NCBI GenBank assembly: GCA_022865865.1 | Contig: JALHTN010000148.1 | Coordinates: 1-8,479, forward strand | Length of the DNA: 8,479 nucleotides | Direction of reading: 5' to 3' | Source of the DNA: Anaerolineales bacterium | GTDB taxonomy: Bacteria; Chloroflexota; Anaerolineae; Anaerolineales; UBA4823 | Shown: positions 5,636 through 8,479 of the stretch, piece by piece | Position numbering within the stretch: the stretch's first letter is position 1 | Layout: the number at the start of each line of letters is the position of its first letter | The notes under the pieces: generated by a model | Seen by the model: the letters and a program-made list of their open reading frames with translations, nothing else | Database searches by the model: none | What the model was told of the DNA's origin: nothing | Translations under genes and position numbers: made by a program

Positions 5636-8479
5636 TTATGATTCATGCAGAAGCTTGTACACAGCCTCGTTGAAAATCCCGACAGAAAAGGGCTTCTGCA
5701 GCCAATGAACATTCCCGGATTCCAACAAAGCCCGGTCGCCTTCTTTTTCAGGATGACCAGTGATAAATAGCACTTTTATATCAGGCCATCGTTCTCTTAA
5801 GGCTTGGTAAAGCGCCACGCCCCCCATGACTGGCATGACCATATCGCTGATAACCATGGCGATCCGCTCAGCCTCGTTTTCATAAATGCTGAATGCTTCC
5901 TGCCCATCGGCAGCGATCAGTACTTGGTAATTTAAATCTTCGAGTAAAGTTTTCATCGCTTGCCGAGTTGAATAATCATCCTCGACTAGCAGTAAAGTCT
6001 CTCCTGAACCTCTTCTTTCCGAAGAAAAATCTAGGTGATCAGCTTGCTCAATTATTGGTTGTTGAGCAGGTAGATAGATGTGAAATATTGTGCCTTCTCC
6101 GATCTCGCTGTGTGCGTCAATATAACCATCATGCTGTTTGACAATACCATACGCCTGAGCAAGACCCAAACCAGTCCCCTCACCAACAGGTTTGGTGGTA
6201 AAAAACGGTTCGAAAATGTGCGGCAGCACATCAGGGGGAATTCCTTCCCCAGAATCTTTCACCGTGATTCGATTCCATGAACCCGGTGGAATGTCTGGGC
6301 ATGGGGGTGTATCACCATCCCGGGTTTGAATCTGATCCAGCTCAAACTCAAGGATCCCGCCATCCGTAGAAGCATCTCTTGCATTCACTGCTAAGTTCAT
6401 AAATACCTGCTGCAAGCGAGTGGGATCAGCGTTAACCAGATAAACCCCAGGTTGGTAGCTCAGCTCAATGTGAATCGTCTCCGGTAGAACTCTTCGCAGC
6501 AATTTATCTAATTCTTTTACAAAAGGTAATAGATCAAGCGTGCTTTGCTCCATCACAGATCTGCGGCTGAAATCTAAAATTTGCCTGATCAGGCTCGCAG
6601 CGCGATGAACCTGCTGCTGAATAATGCTTAATCGCTCTTGGCTATCAGATAACAGATTGGGATCGCGTTTTAATAGGTCAGCATATACGACAATAGCAGC
6701 CAGGATATTGTTGAAGTCATGAGCTATGCCAGCCGCCAACTGTCCCACTGTAGCCAGTCTTTCCTGCATTTGGATGCGGGTCTGGGTTTCTCTCTCCTGG
6801 GTTACCTCCCGTATTGCAACCACCCACCCACCAGGATTATCACTCTTCTCCAATGGCTGTGCTCCAATTTCAAAAATCTGGCGTGGTGGACCGCCATATT
6901 CAATCTCGTACCAAAGATTTTGGTGTTCTGGTTCCAATAGTTCTTCGAGGGATTTTTGACCCAAGTGAGTTAAGACATCTCCAGATGTAAAGTCCGCTAA
7001 ATTCACCAGGTAGGTTTGTGCAACGGGATTTGCGAGAACCACCCGACTTTCTTCATCCAAAAGGATTATTCCCTCTGGCACGGTATCAATAATATGCTGG
7101 ACCCGTTGGGCATTTTCCTGAATCCTTTCAAGCAGTGCTATCCGCTCAATTGCCCCACCAATCTGTCTTCCCACTCCCTCAACCAGCGCAATCTCCTCTG
7201 GCAACCAATTTCGAGCCATGGGTGAAGCCAAACTTAAACCGCCAATCTGTCTGCCTTCCGACACAAGTGGTACAGTGAGCGAGGCGCGGGTATCATGACT
7301 TAACAAGATTGACCTTTGAGAGTAATATCTATCCTCTTCTTGTATGTGATCCCAATCTTGAATAGCAATCGTTGAGGCAGATGTCTCATCCATTTCGCTG
7401 ATCAGCTGGTTGAATATTTCACTTAATTTATCAGGCATTTCGCGCAAAACTCGCTGCTCACCTACCCATATCCCGCCAATATGCAATCCAAGGGCTCTTA
7501 ATGTGTGGTCAAGTGTGATGCCAAGGAGATGATCGAGGTCTGTTGCTGCAGTAACTTCGGTGATAATTGCGTTGAGAGCTTCAAGCTGCAGAGTCCTGCG
7601 TCGTGTCTCGTCAAAAAGCTGTGCATTCACCAGCGCGACCGCGGCTTGACGGGCAAAGGTGAGCATGACTTCCTGTTCCGTATCTGAGCCGATATGAGGT
7701 TCGTCGTAATAACAGCCGATTGCCGCAACAGCATCGTCTTTATAGACTAAGGGCCATAAATCGACCCCGCGAAATCCTTCGTTTAATCCAAGATCTTTCA
7801 ATAAGGAATTTGCAGGCATCTGATCGATATCGGAGAGTAAAATTGGCTCAGAGTTTCTAAACAAGACTCCACCGGGTAGTTCTTCGAATCTTCGAGATAC
7901 TTGTTGGACATAATCGGAGGACAAATTTTCGAACCAGGGGGCAGATACCTCTCCATTATCTTGACGCAGGAAGAGCGCTGCTCGATCAGCCTGGCTTAGA
8001 AGTACAGCACCCCTTCCTATGCTGTTGATCACTTCATCCAGGGATAAAGGACGGTTGAGCCCTTCGCTGATCGTCGCTAAATGAGCCATGCGCTCTGCCT
8101 GATCTCGAGTGGCTGCAAATAGGCCTAAGCGCTCCAGCACCTGCCCAACCTGGCTGGTCACCTTCTGTGCCAGTGAGATCTCCGCTGCAGAGAATTGCCT
8201 CTTGGATAAGGAAACAACCTCTAATGTGCCCACCACTTCCCCTCCAAATATGATCGGAGCTAACAATAAAGAGGCAGCTTCGTGAACCTGATCCGCACCT
8301 GAAAGGAGTAGATTGTCCCTCGTATCTTCAATTACCAGTGGGGAACCACTCTCCAAAATGGAGGTCATCACTGGATTGCCAATGATCGGAATCTGTTTAC
8401 CTAAAATTTCTGGGCGATCTGAATCATGATAATCTGCGATAACCTGGGCTAAAGTGAGCTGAGAATTTAGCAGTGCAAA
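5636..8479 (-). CDS. Multi-GAF/PAS hybrid sensor histidine kinase with C-terminal receiver domain, N-terminus cut by window edge
   Basis: The frame stays open to the last base, so the first of 947 visible residues (FALLNSQL) is internal. The GTG at 8371, 36 codons in, falls inside a GAF domain and is not a credible start. Visible domains, numbered from the edge: end of one GAF domain (1-124), two more GAF domains (about 135-292 and 301-448), PAS (about 460-561), HisKA with phospho-acceptor H587 in GIAHDFNN, and HATPase_c (about 686-803) with N699, DSGEG 742-746, FEPFFTTKP and [10 protein letters not shown] receiver domain (about 828-944) ends the protein, with acidic residues D834/D835, phospho-acceptor D879, T907 and K929. 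All catalytic residues are present. It should autophosphorylate H587 and pass phosphate to D879. No transmembrane segment or output domain is visible, so it is probably a cytoplasmic sensor, and the signal bound by the GAF domains is unknown. Confidence 0.93.
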   Translation of the reverse strand, partial: FALLNSQLTLAQVIADYHDSDRPEILGKQIPIIGNPVMTSILESGSPLVIEDTRDNLLLSGADQVHEAASLLLAPIIFGGEVVGTLEVVSLSKRQFSAAEISLAQKVTSQVGQVLERLGLFAATRDQAERMAHLATISEGLNRPLSLDEVINSIGRGAVLLSQADRAALFLRQDNGEVSAPWFENLSSDYVQQVSRRFEELPGGVLFRNSEPILLSDIDQMPANSLLKDLGLNEGFRGVDLWPLVYKDDAVAAIGCYYDEPHIGSDTEQEVMLTFARQAAVALVNAQLFDETRRRTLQLEALNAIITEVTAATDLDHLLGITLDHTLRALGLHIGGIWVGEQRVLREMPDKLSEIFNQLISEMDETSASTIAIQDWDHIQEEDRYYSQRSILLSHDTRASLTVPLVSEGRQIGGLSLASPMARNWLPEEIALVEGVGRQIGGAIERIALLERIQENAQRVQHIIDTVPEGIILLDEESRVVLANPVAQTYLVNLADFTSGDVLTHLGQKSLEELLEPEHQNLWYEIEYGGPPRQIFEIGAQPLEKSDNPGGWVVAIREVTQERETQTRIQMQERLATVGQLAAGIAHDFNNILAAIVVYADLLKRDPNLLSDSQERLSIIQQQVHRAASLIRQILDFSRRSVMEQSTLDLLPFVKELDKLLRRVLPETIHIELSYQPGVYLVNADPTRLQQVFMNLAVNARDASTDGGILEFELDQIQTRDGDTPPCPDIPPGSWNRITVKDSGEGIPPDVLPHIFEPFFTTKPVGEGTGLGLAQAYGIVKQHDGYIDAHSEIGEGTIFHIYLPAQQPIIEQADHLDFSSERRGSGETLLLVEDDYSTRQAMKTLLEDLNYQVLIAADGQEAFSIYENEAERIAMVISDMVMPVMGGVALYQALRERWPDIKVLFITGHPEKEGDRALLESGNVHWLQKPFSVGIFNEAVYKLLHES

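Noticed and set aside
8369..8371. GTG as start of the histidine kinase
   Set aside because: The frame continues upstream without a stop to the window edge and the upstream codons complete a GAF domain, so the gene is truncated by the window rather than starting here.
1..8479. A previously undescribed defence, mobile or biosynthetic system
   Set aside because: All six genes belong to recognised housekeeping or signalling families, with no repeats or recombinase genes around them. The unusual content is limited to the bL9 tail, the HTH duplication and the leader and promoter features.

Overview
The window carries six protein genes in dense bacterial layout, two of them cut by the window edges. 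There is no rRNA, tRNA, CRISPR array, transposase, phage gene or integration site that I can see. The best guess for the source is a member of the Chloroflexota, Anaerolineae-like. This is inferred from a RodZ-like protein with two HTH domains and Pro/Thr-rich low-complexity segments, a large multi-GAF hybrid histidine kinase, and a HAL2-type PAP phosphatase. No marker gene in the window proves the lineage.

Layout. On the minus strand, reading from 4619 down to 1, lie bL9 (rplI, 3750-4619), a RodZ-like HTH/membrane protein (2320-3582), the ribosomal protein S12 methylthiotransferase rimO (844-2265) and a HAL2-type 3'(2'),5'-bisphosphate nucleotidase (843 to the left edge, C-terminus missing). 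The last three are tightly packed, with a 54-base gap and then a stop codon directly abutting the next start, so they look like one operon. A hairpin with a poor T-tract separates bL9 from them. Divergent from bL9, on the plus strand, is recO (4818-5591). It converges, across 44 bases, on a large hybrid sensor histidine kinase on the minus strand (5636 to the right edge, N-terminus missing).

Function. The genes are mostly housekeeping: translation (bL9, and RimO modifying S12), cell shape (RodZ-like), recombinational repair (RecO) and clearance of 3'-phosphoadenosine 5'-phosphate (HAL2 family), plus one signalling protein. I do not see a new multi-gene system.

What stands out is local. First, bL9 has an acidic tail of about 140 residues, nearly as long as the normal protein, built from a 15+14-residue repeat; two 87-bp DNA units in it differ at only two positions. 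Second, the 153-base divergent region holds a near-consensus promoter for rplI whose transcript would begin at a GC-rich hairpin with two alternative foldings. Third, that region also holds a perfect TATAAT placed so that recO mRNA would be leaderless. Fourth, the RodZ-like protein has an internally duplicated cytoplasmic HTH domain.
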